A stretch of 11,197 nucleotides of DNA from an uncultured Bacteroides sp. (GTDB lineage Bacteria; Bacteroidota; Bacteroidia; Bacteroidales; Bacteroidaceae), in NCBI GenBank assembly GCA_959606905.1, contig CAUHML010000106.1, positions 1 through 11,197 of the forward strand. The letters run 5' to 3'. The notes beneath the pieces were generated by a model, which had not been told where the DNA came from, made no database searches, and saw nothing but the letters and a program-made list of their open reading frames with translations. Of this stretch, positions 1 through 5,635 are shown in pieces (the first letter of the stretch is position 1; every line of letters starts with the position of its first letter). The position numbers and the translations under genes were made by a program.

Positions 1-5
1 CCATA

Positions 6-52
6 ACACGATTATTTTAAAAGTAAATAGTATATTTGCATCATAATCGTGT
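6..52 (+). promoter_or_regulatory. Promoter-like -7 box inside a 10-bp inverted repeat
   Basis: TATATTTG at 31-38 matches the Bacteroidetes -7 consensus TAnnTTTG exactly. It sits between the arms of a perfect 10-bp inverted repeat, ACACGATTAT at 6-15 and ATAATCGTGT at 43-52. The -33 region falls too close to the window edge to judge. A start near 42-46 would give a transcript running straight into the hairpin at 60-97. The repeat could be a repressor operator. AT-rich DNA gives chance matches to this box, so the assignment is tentative. Confidence 0.4.
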
Positions 53-59
53 AAGATTT

Positions 60-105
60 GGGAGAATTAATGCTTGGTCGTGCTCGCAGATTCTCCCTTT
101 CTATT
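60..105 (+). terminator. Hairpin with U-rich tail, probable terminator
   Basis: GGGAGAAT at 60-67 pairs perfectly with ATTCTCCC at 90-97 across a 22-nt loop, followed on the plus strand by TTTCTATTTT. It could end a short plus-strand RNA begun near 45, or a gene lying left of the window. On the minus strand the same stem follows the stop of the 61-aa ORF, but without a T tract. Confidence 0.45.
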
Positions 106-286
106 TTAAAAACCTATTCCTTTTGAGAATGGCTTTATTTTTCTTATCTACTTCCCTACTCCATATTGAAGCGTTATAGATAGATGTTGCATACAATCTA
201 AGTTCCTCACTATTAGTAAGAAAATCTACTTGCAGTGCCTTTTTCATAGATTCAGCATACAAGCTTTGGTTAATATTATTTTCCAT
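101..286 (-). CDS. Small hypothetical protein (61 aa), divergent from the TIR gene
   Basis: This is an unrecognised 61-residue ORF. The protein is charged and probably helical, with a Lys/Arg-rich C-terminus (VDKKNKAILKRNRFLK). It has no signal peptide, membrane segment or known motif. It is divergent from the TIR-membrane gene at 453 and shares a 166-bp AT-rich gap with it. No clear minus-strand TAnnTTTG box or Shine-Dalgarno sequence precedes its ATG. That position could make it a regulator or partner of the TIR gene, but this is inference only. It could also be a chance ORF in AT-rich DNA. Confidence 0.4.
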   Translation of the reverse strand: MENNINQSLYAESMKKALQVDFLTNSEELRLYATSIYNASIWSREVDKKNKAILKRNRFLK

Positions 287-394
287 ATAATTTATTAATT
301 AAGTTACAAACCCAATCTGGCAATAATCGATAATAATATATATTCACAAATAATCCTATATTTTCATTATCTTTCATACACACAAAGCAAACCC

Positions 395-430
395 TTTATA
401 GAATTGAAAAAAGATTGTTATATTTGTAAA
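395..430 (+). promoter_or_regulatory. Promoter of the TIR-membrane gene
   Basis: TATATTTG at 419-426 is an exact TAnnTTTG -7 box. TTTA at 395-398 is a 3-of-4 match to the -33 element TTTG, separated by 20 bp, the usual Bacteroidetes spacing. Transcription would begin near 430 and give a leader of about 22 nt before the ATG at 453. This supports independent expression of the downstream gene. Confidence 0.6.
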
Positions 431-452
431 ATCAGACATAAAAATAATTATT

Positions 453-1328
453 ATGAAAGTATTCTTAAGTTATAGATTCACAGACAAGATATATGTAGAT
501 CAAATAATAAATGAAATAAATACTCGTATAAAAAGTATTGATTTCATTTCACTAGATCATTTAAAAAAGGATTGGGTCAAACAAGTTGAGTCACTCATAA
601 AAGAGGCGGATGTTGTATTATTTTTTATTGGATCAAACACCTATGAAAGTAAATCTATACATAAAGAATACGAAATCACCAAAGCCCTAAATAAAAGATT
701 TTATTTTACGGAACTTAAAACAGATAATAAATCTAAAGTTTTCACTTATCCTTACTTCTGTATTGACAATAAGGCCCTCCATGTAGCAAATCATCCTAAA
801 GAAATCATTGATGCATTGTGCTACATTGACACTTCAAAAGAATTATTACTTGAGCAATACAAAATATTATATGCATCTACTGAGAATGTGTCAACGAGAC
901 GACAAAATGTCAATAATCTATACTTTGGTATTATTACCACCATTATTACGGCCTCATTCTTAGTAGCAGATCGTATTTCTGACAAGGCTCAAGCATGTCT
1001 CCTATTATTATTTCTAACAGGAGTAGCTTATGGTATAACATTTTATTGGGAAAAGTTATTAATATCATACCAAAGATTAAATTCTGGAAAATTTGTACTT
1101 TTACAAGAATTAGAAGACAAACTAAAAATAAACCTTTCACAACGTGAATGGGATATTCTTCAAGAACGAAATTATGTATCTAACACAGAAACTGAGAATA
1201 AAATTGTTTCAACTTGTAGAATCATATTAGGGATTATTGCAGGAATTGAATTACTCTATTTTTTATGGAAAACCTGTTTACTAGACACATGGCTCTCTAG
1301 TATCTTCAATTTTCTACATTTCTATTAA
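453..1328 (+). CDS. TIR-like domain fused to RipA/SLATT-type membrane domain
   Basis: The 291-aa protein has two parts. Residues 1-90 look like a TIR_2/DUF1863-type TIR fold: KVFLSYRFTD at the N-terminus, a hydrophobic strand ADVVLFFIGS (52-61), then a helix with EYEITKAL (72-79), whose Glu72 or Glu74 lies where TIR NADases keep their catalytic Glu. Residues 136-236 resemble the RipA-family octameric membrane domain: STRRQNVNNLYF, two membrane segments (about 156-172 and 181-198), then SYQRLNSGKFVLLQELEDKL and REWDIL. A third hydrophobic segment lies at 255-272. TIR proteins often act as NAD-cleaving antiphage effectors, and SLATT-type two-helix modules are proposed membrane effectors. The gene has its own promoter and opposes the phage operon, as expected of defence or superinfection-exclusion cargo. 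Antiphage function is inference. A non-catalytic TIR scaffold is the main alternative. Confidence 0.8.
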   Translation: MKVFLSYRFTDKIYVDQIINEINTRIKSIDFISLDHLKKDWVKQVESLIKEADVVLFFIGSNTYESKSIHKEYEITKALNKRFYFTELKTDNKSKVFTYPYFCIDNKALHVANHPKEIIDALCYIDTSKELLLEQYKILYASTENVSTRRQNVNNLYFGIITTIITASFLVADRISDKAQACLLLLFLTGVAYGITFYWEKLLISYQRLNSGKFVLLQELEDKLKINLSQREWDILQERNYVSNTETENKIVSTCRIILGIIAGIELLYFLWKTCLLDTWLSSIFNFLHFY

Positions 1329-1595
1329 AATCTAACTTCTACTATAGTGTATATACATGTGCTTTTCAAGAATTTCTCTAGTGGATTTGGTGAAAACATT
1401 CCCTCTAGAGGCTTCTCCTGATGAAAGTGATTAATGTAGTCCTTTCTTGCTGTGCGGTTCAGAAATGTCGTGATAATTGTTGTAATGCTTTGGTGATATC
1501 ATTTAAAAGAGTAAATCGCTTGTTTTTCGGTATTCCCTGTATTTTTGTAAATGAGACTGTCACTTATTATAAAATTTACCAAATTAGCAGATTTT
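1329..1595. other. Gene-poor gap after the TIR gene
   Basis: No convincing gene was found in this stretch. It contains a 10-bp perfect palindrome, CCTCTAGAGG at 1402-1411, with a related half site CTCTAG at 1376-1381. There is also an exact plus-strand TAnnTTTG match, TATTTTTG at 1540-1547, directly before a 19-codon ORF (1551-1610) that runs into the terminator stem. A minus-strand open stretch ending IPKNKRFTLLNDITKALQQL and then SRHF looks protein-like and might be the tail of a decayed gene, but it has no good start and I do not recognise it. Confidence 0.4.
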
Positions 1596-1630
1596 AAAGG
1601 TTGGTATTGAATCACCTGCCTTTTTCTTAT
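1596..1630 (+). terminator. Terminator between convergent transcripts
   Basis: AAAGGTTGGT (1596-1605) pairs with ACCTGCCTTT (1614-1623) across an 8-nt loop. This is a 10-position stem with one G-U pair and one T-T mismatch, and TTTTTCTTATTT follows on the plus strand. It lies between the plus-strand TIR gene and the end of the minus-strand operon at 1645, so it may stop transcription from both sides. The T tract favours the plus direction. Confidence 0.5.
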
Positions 1631-1644
1631 TTAGTATTGAAAGA

Positions 1645-2193
1645 CTAATACTTCTTCCCGTGCATTTTCTCACGGAGTTCGTTATACTTCATTTTCTGCT
1701 CGATATGCCAGAGCAAATCAATATCAAGTATATCCGACAATACGAATACTTGTGTAATCGCATAATTAACCTGCTCTTCCAATGAGTATTTATAGTTCAT
1801 TATGTCTTTTACGATGGCATAAATATTCTCCATAAAGGTTTTCTTCTTGGATACCACATTGACAAGTGTAAACCTGTTAAGATTCAGATTTCGCAATCCA
1901 GCCAAATCCAGTAAGCGGATTACAGCATCGGCAAGCTCCTCTTCAACGCTTCCTTTGATATAATTATCAAATATAACCTTGCAGAACTTCACATTTTGTA
2001 TGAGTTCATAGGTCTCTTTCGCATCTTTATTGAATTGTTTTCCTTTCCTATCTGCCTCCACAGCCTCCATTAGCTCCGATATTATTAGGCAAAGACAATG
2101 TTCATTGCTCAACTCCTGATCGTGAAAACCGTGCTCACAAGCGTTTTTGTAGGCCTTATCACGGAGGTCATTCAAATCTATTTTTCTCATCAT
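1645..2193 (-). CDS. MazG-like nucleotide pyrophosphohydrolase
   Basis: The 182-aa all-alpha protein has the metal-binding pattern of the MazG/dUTPase superfamily. The first acidic helix is ISELMEAVEADR, with Glu40 and Glu43. The second is EEELADAVIRLLDLAG, with Glu86 and Asp89. Family members hydrolyse (d)NTPs to the monophosphate plus pyrophosphate. In phages they are thought to adjust nucleotide pools or lower the host alarmone level. The C-terminal 85 residues (helical, charged) extend past the catalytic core and are not recognised. It is the last gene of the minus operon, 12 bp after the adenine methyltransferase. Two adjacent ATG codons (MMRK) make the exact start uncertain by one residue. 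The substrate cannot be read from the sequence. Confidence 0.75.
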   Translation of the reverse strand: MMRKIDLNDLRDKAYKNACEHGFHDQELSNEHCLCLIISELMEAVEADRKGKQFNKDAKETYELIQNVKFCKVIFDNYIKGSVEEELADAVIRLLDLAGLRNLNLNRFTLVNVVSKKKTFMENIYAIVKDIMNYKYSLEEQVNYAITQVFVLSDILDIDLLWHIEQKMKYNELREKMHGKKY

Positions 2194-2205
2194 ATTTATC
2201 TTGAA

Positions 2206-2961
2206 TTATTGAAATAGTGCTTGCTGTACTTGCGACAACACAAACTTATTCGCATCAGCAAAGAACTTTTTTTTAATCTCAAATCCGTATGCCCTGCGTC
2301 CCAACTGGGCAGCAGCCAATAAAGTAGAACCACTTCCAGCACATGGATCAATAACGACATCACCTTTGTCGGTGAATATCTCTATCAGTCTACGAAGCAA
2401 AGGAACCGGCTTTTGCGTGTTATGAACCTTCGGAGTTTCATTGTCCAACACCCAATCAAAGCAATTGAAGATCATCCGACCATCGTTGTTAAACTTTGGA
2501 AGTTTATCGCGGTAAAGCAACAATCCATATTCACAATTGCCGACTATCTTCATATTGGCTTTCAAGACTTGCGCTGAAAAGTTCTTTCTGAATACAAGAT
2601 TGATGTAATTATTCAGCCCATATCTTTTACCCAGTTCAATATACCGGAACTGGTCTTCAAATTCACAAAAGATTATCATGCAAGGCGCCTTGCCTTTTTC
2701 TTTGGGTTCCTTTACAAGCATCTGGGAGCAGAAGTGCATAAACTCGGCAGGGCGAAAATCTTTATCGGTATCAAAGAATTGTTTGCCGGCCTTATCACTT
2801 TCCCCGTTCTTGTTATCTCCGTCCACATACCATGAAGGGTTAGAAGCATAAGCACTATTGCCTAAATTATAAGGGACATCAGCTATAATTAGTTGAGCCT
2901 TAGGAATGCCATAGACTTTATAATTCTGGAAATGATCATTATATAGTTCTATTTCTTTCAT
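2206..2961 (-). CDS. DNA N6-adenine methyltransferase, beta-type order
   Basis: The 251-aa protein is an S-adenosylmethionine-dependent DNA methyltransferase. The catalytic motif IV comes first (ADVPYNLG, residues 27-34). Then come TQKPVPLLRRLIE (the motif X-like helix) and the SAM-binding motif I, DPCAGSGSTLLAA (205-217), followed by YGFEI. This order matches beta-class amino-methyltransferases. The usual D/N-P-P-Y catalytic motif reads D-V-P-Y, which is unusual and might alter activity; N4-cytosine specificity is also possible but the Tyr favours adenine. No restriction enzyme gene is adjacent, so it is probably an orphan phage methylase that protects phage DNA or regulates expression. The target site is unknown. 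It starts 2 bp after the 67-aa gene ends. Confidence 0.85.
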   Translation of the reverse strand: MKEIELYNDHFQNYKVYGIPKAQLIIADVPYNLGNSAYASNPSWYVDGDNKNGESDKAGKQFFDTDKDFRPAEFMHFCSQMLVKEPKEKGKAPCMIIFCEFEDQFRYIELGKRYGLNNYINLVFRKNFSAQVLKANMKIVGNCEYGLLLYRDKLPKFNNDGRMIFNCFDWVLDNETPKVHNTQKPVPLLRRLIEIFTDKGDVVIDPCAGSGSTLLAAAQLGRRAYGFEIKKKFFADANKFVLSQVQQALFQ

Positions 2962-2963
2962 TT

Positions 2964-3167
2964 CTATTCTTTATTTAAGGTTATTATTCTTAAACGTTTG
3001 ACAAGAGTATTTCCTAGGTGATAAGAATCACCAAAAAGAGTAATACCCATAAAGGAGCTGTGTCGGATATTCACATTGCCAACTGTTCTTATCAGTCCGT
3101 CTGTATGTAAAATAGTGTCTCCGGCTTGAATTGTACTTATATGTACCTCTTCTACCTCATAGTTCAT
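2964..3167 (-). CDS. Small beta-rich hypothetical protein (67 aa)
   Basis: I do not recognise this protein. It has a strand-rich pattern with regularly placed glycines (IQAGDTILHTDGLIRTVGNV, then GITLFGDSYHLGNTLVKRL), suggesting a small beta barrel of the SH3/KOW or OB type. There are no cysteines, membrane segments or signal peptide. It lies directly upstream of the adenine methyltransferase with a 2-bp gap and is probably translationally coupled to it. A nucleic-acid binding role would suit the fold guess but is not demonstrated. Confidence 0.65.
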   Translation of the reverse strand: MNYEVEEVHISTIQAGDTILHTDGLIRTVGNVNIRHSSFMGITLFGDSYHLGNTLVKRLRIITLNKE

Positions 3168-3189
3168 TTTATCTAATTTATATTGAAGA

Positions 3190-3354
3190 TTATTTTTTAT
3201 CTGCCAAGATCTCGAAACATTTCTTAGGAAGATTCTTTTTGAATTTCTCCCATGCGAGGCGTTTTGCTTCTGTCTCTGAACAGGCTTTTACTTCGTAGTC
3301 TATCGACCAACGCATATCTACATTGACCAAATATTCTTTTTTAATTTTATTCAT
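3190..3354 (-). CDS. Small basic hypothetical protein (54 aa)
   Basis: ATG at 3352-3354 opens a 54-codon frame ending TAA at 3190-3192. The protein begins MNKIKKEYLVNVDMRWSIDY, continues EVKACSETEAKRLAWEKF and ends with a basic tail, KKNLPKKCFEILADKK. The strand-like N-terminus followed by a helix resembles small phage proteins of alpha/beta type, but I do not recognise it. The spacing (22 bp before the 67-aa gene) and the absence of any competing frame support a real gene. It is the first gene after the tandem terminators, so it depends on read-through or on a promoter I cannot see. Confidence 0.6.
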   Translation of the reverse strand: MNKIKKEYLVNVDMRWSIDYEVKACSETEAKRLAWEKFKKNLPKKCFEILADKK

Positions 3355-3381
3355 TTCTTTATTGTTTTACTCTAAATAAAA

Positions 3382-3410
3382 GTGTCCGAACTTAGATACC
3401 GCCCGGACAC
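3382..3410 (-). terminator. Second stem of a tandem terminator
   Basis: GTGTCCG (3382-3388) pairs with CGGACAC (3404-3410), a 7-bp stem. On the minus strand TTTTATTTAG follows. It lies 5 bp beyond the stronger hairpin and probably acts as a back-up stop for the DUF2335 transcript. Confidence 0.5.
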
Positions 3411-3441
3411 AAAAAAGGCGGTGAGATTGAACTTACCGCCT
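3411..3441 (-). terminator. Rho-independent terminator after the DUF2335 gene
   Basis: AGGCGGT (3416-3422) pairs with ACCGCCT (3435-3441). Read on the minus strand, the GC-rich 7-bp stem is followed at once by six T residues (the complement of 3411-3416). It sits 24 bp past the stop codon of the DUF2335 gene, so it marks a transcript end in the middle of the minus-strand gene array. Confidence 0.75.
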
Positions 3442-3464
3442 AACTTTAGTATCAAAAATTTTAA

Positions 3465-3911
3465 TTATTTCTTTGTATTACCAGATGGTTTGCTTTTATT
3501 ATCATTACTTTTAATAAAAATAGAAGCTACGGATACAAGTGTGCTAGCACCCATAATCCCAGCAAACCAAGGTTTGTCTAAATAGAGAGCATAACCAGCA
3601 AGAGCTATCATTACAACTATAGCGAGAAATGCGAAAAACATTCCCCACCAGTTCATTCTTCCATCTCTTCTATCAGCTTTTCTAATCATATTCAATTTGT
3701 TGCTATCCATTTTATGCCGATGATCTTGCTCTTTTACAGAGGCATTAATAAGATAATCGACAATTCTAGGATCAATATTCTTATATGCGGCTAATTCTTG
3801 AGGTGAAGGTAGGCAATTGTCATCAACAGTATAAGTCTGTTCTAATTGTTTTCCAACTCCATCGCCTGTTGCAACTTGCGTTTCCCGCTGTTTTAGTTCT
3901 TGCTTACCCAT
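3465..3911 (-). CDS. DUF2335-family membrane protein
   Basis: The 148-aa protein matches the DUF2335 pattern. A conserved cytoplasmic block, LPSPQELAAYKNIDPRIVDY, begins at residue 34, followed by KEQDHRHKMD. Then come a basic stretch and two membrane helices at about 89-109 and 115-133, with a short glycine-containing turn between them. The C-terminus is polar and charged. The family is common in phages and prophages, but its role is unknown. Its start overlaps the end of the upstream 77-aa gene by 8 bp, so the two are probably translated together. A strong terminator follows, so the pair forms a separate module. Membrane-level superinfection control is one possible job, but it is only a guess. 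Confidence 0.75.
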   Translation of the reverse strand: MGKQELKQRETQVATGDGVGKQLEQTYTVDDNCLPSPQELAAYKNIDPRIVDYLINASVKEQDHRHKMDSNKLNMIRKADRRDGRMNWWGMFFAFLAIVVMIALAGYALYLDKPWFAGIMGASTLVSVASIFIKSNDNKSKPSGNTKK

Positions 3912-4137
3912 TGTTTAATACAATTTCATTAAAAGATCTACGCACATCCCCTTCAACATTTTTTCTGTCTTCCATAAGATTCCTCTTATCATCATTCCTA
4001 TTTCTGTCTTTTTCCAGAATTTCTTTCCTAATTTCAGAAATAGCTTCGGAGTTCTGCTTATAATGCCCTTGAGAGGCATCACGAAATGTAGAAGCTCCAT
4101 TTTTAATAAAACGTCCTACTTCCTTTAATATGCACAT
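3904..4137 (-). CDS. Charged hypothetical protein (77 aa), partner of DUF2335
   Basis: I do not recognise this protein. It has an N-terminal MCILKEVGRFIKNGASTF segment and a long charged helix, probably a coiled coil, with EISEIRKEILEKDRNRNDD-type heptads (SEAISEIRKEILEKDR, then KRNLMEDRKNVEGDVRRSF). The frame opens further upstream at 4167 and 4149. The start at 4137 is preferred because GGAGG lies five bases before its ATG, a rare clear Shine-Dalgarno here, and because the likely -7 box at 4165-4172 would overlap the 4167 start. It overlaps the DUF2335 gene by 8 bp. Confidence 0.6.
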   Translation of the reverse strand: MCILKEVGRFIKNGASTFRDASQGHYKQNSEAISEIRKEILEKDRNRNDDKRNLMEDRKNVEGDVRRSFNEIVLNNG

Positions 4138-4164
4138 ACTTACCTCCATATTTAAATTACAATG

Positions 4165-4172
4165 CAAATATA
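4165..4172 (-). promoter_or_regulatory. -7 promoter box for the DUF2335 module
   Basis: CAAATATA on the plus strand reads TATATTTG on the minus strand, an exact TAnnTTTG match. Transcription would start near 4158-4161, about 22 nt before the chosen ATG at 4137. No -33 TTTG element is visible at the usual spacing. The only nearby CAAA, at 4185-4188, is too close. The gap at 4168-4327 otherwise holds a weak 6-bp hairpin (4286-4308) after the zinc-ribbon gene. Confidence 0.45.
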
Positions 4173-4327
4173 AAAATAAAACAGCAAATTAGATGTTTTG
4201 TTTCCAAGATTATGCACTTTATTAACCATAAAGTCACATTTTCTCAAAAAAATTAATCGGTAAATCCAATACGTCAAAGATCAACAACCGAATTTAGAAG
4301 GCTCGGTTTACCTCATTTCTGATTAGT

Positions 4328-4528
4328 TTAAAACCATTCAACACTAATACATTTCTTGCAACAAGGGCATACAACCCAAGAGCCTTCCCGTTGGTCTGAC
4401 TTTATATCAGATCTTTCATATTCAAAAATGCAATCGCAATTAGAGCATTTCTGCTGTTTTCTTTTTATCGGCTTTTTACCTTGCTTAATTATTTTCATAT
4501 CTGTTTTACGCAAATCCTTGATAATCAT
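4328..4528 (-). CDS. Small zinc-ribbon protein
   Basis: The 66-aa ORF has a basic N-terminus (KQGKKPIKRKQQK) and two CxxC pairs, CSNC and CPCC, about 23 residues apart. These form a typical zinc ribbon that closes with CISVEWF. Such small ribbon proteins are frequent in Bacteroidales phages, and a nucleic-acid contact is the usual guess. Two starts are possible: residue 1 (4528) or Met11 (4498, giving MKIIKQGKK), which looks more like the usual N-terminus of such proteins. Neither has a Shine-Dalgarno. It follows the cytosine methyltransferase by 21 bp or 51 bp depending on the start. Confidence 0.7.
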   Translation of the reverse strand: MIIKDLRKTDMKIIKQGKKPIKRKQQKCSNCDCIFEYERSDIKSDQREGSWVVCPCCKKCISVEWF

Positions 4529-4549
4529 TCAAGAACTTGCAAGGTTTAA

Positions 4550-5623
4550 TCAGTTATCTAATTCTTCTATCGCTTTGAAAATTTCAAGAATCACCTGCGG
4601 AACTATGGCATTTCCGTATCCTTTGACTGATTCCTGTCTCCATTTTGTGAAAGGAATGGTAAGGTTGTCCACATTAAAGGGAACCCCATCATTTCCTCGA
4701 CAAACAGGGGATTGAGTTGGGAATTTTTCCCAGTTTGAGCGGATATGTAATGATTCAGTTCGGATTTTCTGCCTGTACCGTCCTTTCTCTCCTTGCAGCA
4801 TCCGTTGTAACGGAAACTCGCAGTAGGAGTAGGTAACATTCTGTTTACCGCCATTGCGGTCAAAGCTGTCCCCATCTGACTGTTCGGGTTGTACTTTTTG
4901 CTGTATTTGTCCGCTTCTCGGGTATTGGGAGTAGGTAACAACCCCATCTTTGCTGCTAAAGCAATTGTTGGACGTTCCTTTGCATTGGGTGAGCGGCTCT
5001 TGTTTATTCTTCCCGTTCCGGCATCTATCGAGGTCGGGGTGGGGAGCATCATTCCTGTGAGCAACAAACCACACTCTGTCTCTTCTGTGGGGCGCTCCGA
5101 CGGCACAAGCCGGAATAAGCAACGGTTGGACGGAATATCCTTCTCGTTCAAGGTCTTTACAGATGGTTTCGACGACATACTCTTGTCGTAACAATACTCT
5201 TTTTCGATTATCTTCTCCGAAAAGAGCGGTTTGGCTTCCCATTTCAGTCTCCTCGCCGGGCTGAACCATTGTGAGGATTCCAGCAACGTTTTCACCAATA
5301 ACCCAAGTGGGTCGGATTTCGCGTATTGCTCGTAACATTTCCGGCCAGAGGTAACGGTTATCATCCGCTCCCTTTCTCTGACCTGCAAGGGAGAAAGGCT
5401 GGCAAGGAAATCCGCCTGTGAGGACATCGATTCTTCCTTTCCATTGACTAAAGTCTGTCTTTGTAATATCTTCATAATGTTCTGAATCAGGAAACCAATA
5501 TTTTAGTATCTCGTTGCAAAAAGAGTTTATCTCACAGTGAAAGGCATTTTTCCAGCCCAACCATGACGCTGCAACGCTAGGGGCATCAAAGCCGCTAAAT
5601 AAAGAACCGTGAGTTTTATTCAT
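4550..5623 (-). CDS. DNA C5-cytosine methyltransferase (Dcm-type)
   Basis: The 357-aa enzyme transfers a methyl group from S-adenosylmethionine to carbon 5 of cytosine in DNA. Motif I is GSLFSGFDAP (6-15). Motif IV, GGFPCQPFS, holds the catalytic Cys74. Motif VI is ENV (111-113), motif VIII is HRRDR (179-183), and the C-terminal motif X is GYGNAIVPQV (335-344). The region between VIII and X is the target-recognition domain and contains repeated T/H-Y/P-S-type segments (VVTYSQY, NVTYSYC). The length is normal and all catalytic motifs are intact. No restriction partner is adjacent, so it is probably an orphan phage methylase shielding phage DNA. Most of the gene is also open in a second frame (4603-5475). 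Confidence 0.9.
   Translation of the reverse strand: MNKTHGSLFSGFDAPSVAASWLGWKNAFHCEINSFCNEILKYWFPDSEHYEDITKTDFSQWKGRIDVLTGGFPCQPFSLAGQRKGADDNRYLWPEMLRAIREIRPTWVIGENVAGILTMVQPGEETEMGSQTALFGEDNRKRVLLRQEYVVETICKDLEREGYSVQPLLIPACAVGAPHRRDRVWFVAHRNDAPHPDLDRCRNGKNKQEPLTQCKGTSNNCFSSKDGVVTYSQYPRSGQIQQKVQPEQSDGDSFDRNGGKQNVTYSYCEFPLQRMLQGEKGRYRQKIRTESLHIRSNWEKFPTQSPVCRGNDGVPFNVDNLTIPFTKWRQESVKGYGNAIVPQVILEIFKAIEELDN
4603..5475 (-). CDS. Overprinted 290-codon frame inside the cytosine methyltransferase
   Basis: This frame lies entirely within the methyltransferase gene, shifted by one base on the same strand, and stays open for 290 codons. Its translation looks protein-like. It has a block TVTSGRKC, then SDPLGLLVKTLLESSQW, NRCLFRLVPSERPTEETECG, three copies of LPTP (LPTPTS, LPTPNT, LPTPTA) and LNPLFVEEMMGFPLMWTTLP. 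From memory, very similar blocks occur in annotated phage proteins encoded at or next to Dcm genes, but no search was made. Possible starts are 5475, 5427 (MSSQADFLAS) and 5364 (MITVTSGRKC). None has a Shine-Dalgarno. Its function is unknown. It may be a true overlapping gene or an open shadow of a conserved methylase. Confidence 0.45.
   Translation of the reverse strand: MKILQRQTLVNGKEESMSSQADFLASLSPLQVRERERMITVTSGRKCYEQYAKSDPLGLLVKTLLESSQWFSPARRLKWEAKPLFSEKIIEKEYCYDKSMSSKPSVKTLNEKDIPSNRCLFRLVPSERPTEETECGLLLTGMMLPTPTSIDAGTGRINKSRSPNAKERPTIALAAKMGLLPTPNTREADKYSKKYNPNSQMGTALTAMAVNRMLPTPTASFRYNGCCKERKDGTGRKSELNHYISAQTGKNSQLNPLFVEEMMGFPLMWTTLPFLSQNGDRNQSKDTEMP
4826..4939. repeat. 12-bp direct repeat in the methyltransferase target domain
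   Basis: GGAGTAGGTAAC occurs at 4826-4837 and again at 4928-4939, 102 bp apart and therefore in the same reading frame. On the minus strand it encodes V-T-Y-S in the methyltransferase and L-P-T-P in the overprinted frame. A third, diverged copy (the first LPTPT, near 5040) suggests that this domain grew by small tandem duplications. Confidence 0.55.
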
Positions 5624-5635
5624 ATCATTCGTTGT

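Noticed and set aside
946..1140. Minus-strand 64-codon ORF inside the TIR-membrane gene
   Set aside because: It is the antisense of the membrane segments, so its hydrophobicity is expected and not evidence for a gene.
1380..1563. Remnant of a transposase or integrase gene on the minus strand
   Set aside because: Only a 34-codon open stretch with no family motif is visible. No terminal inverted repeats or target duplication were found.
2173..2180. CAAATCTA as a minus-strand TAnnTTTG promoter
   Set aside because: It lies inside the MazG coding region just after its start. Such matches occur by chance, for example also at 2245.
4889..5191. Plus-strand 100-codon ORF inside the methyltransferase
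   Set aside because: It is antisense to a conserved gene, has no promoter or family-like motif, and is explained as a shadow of that gene.
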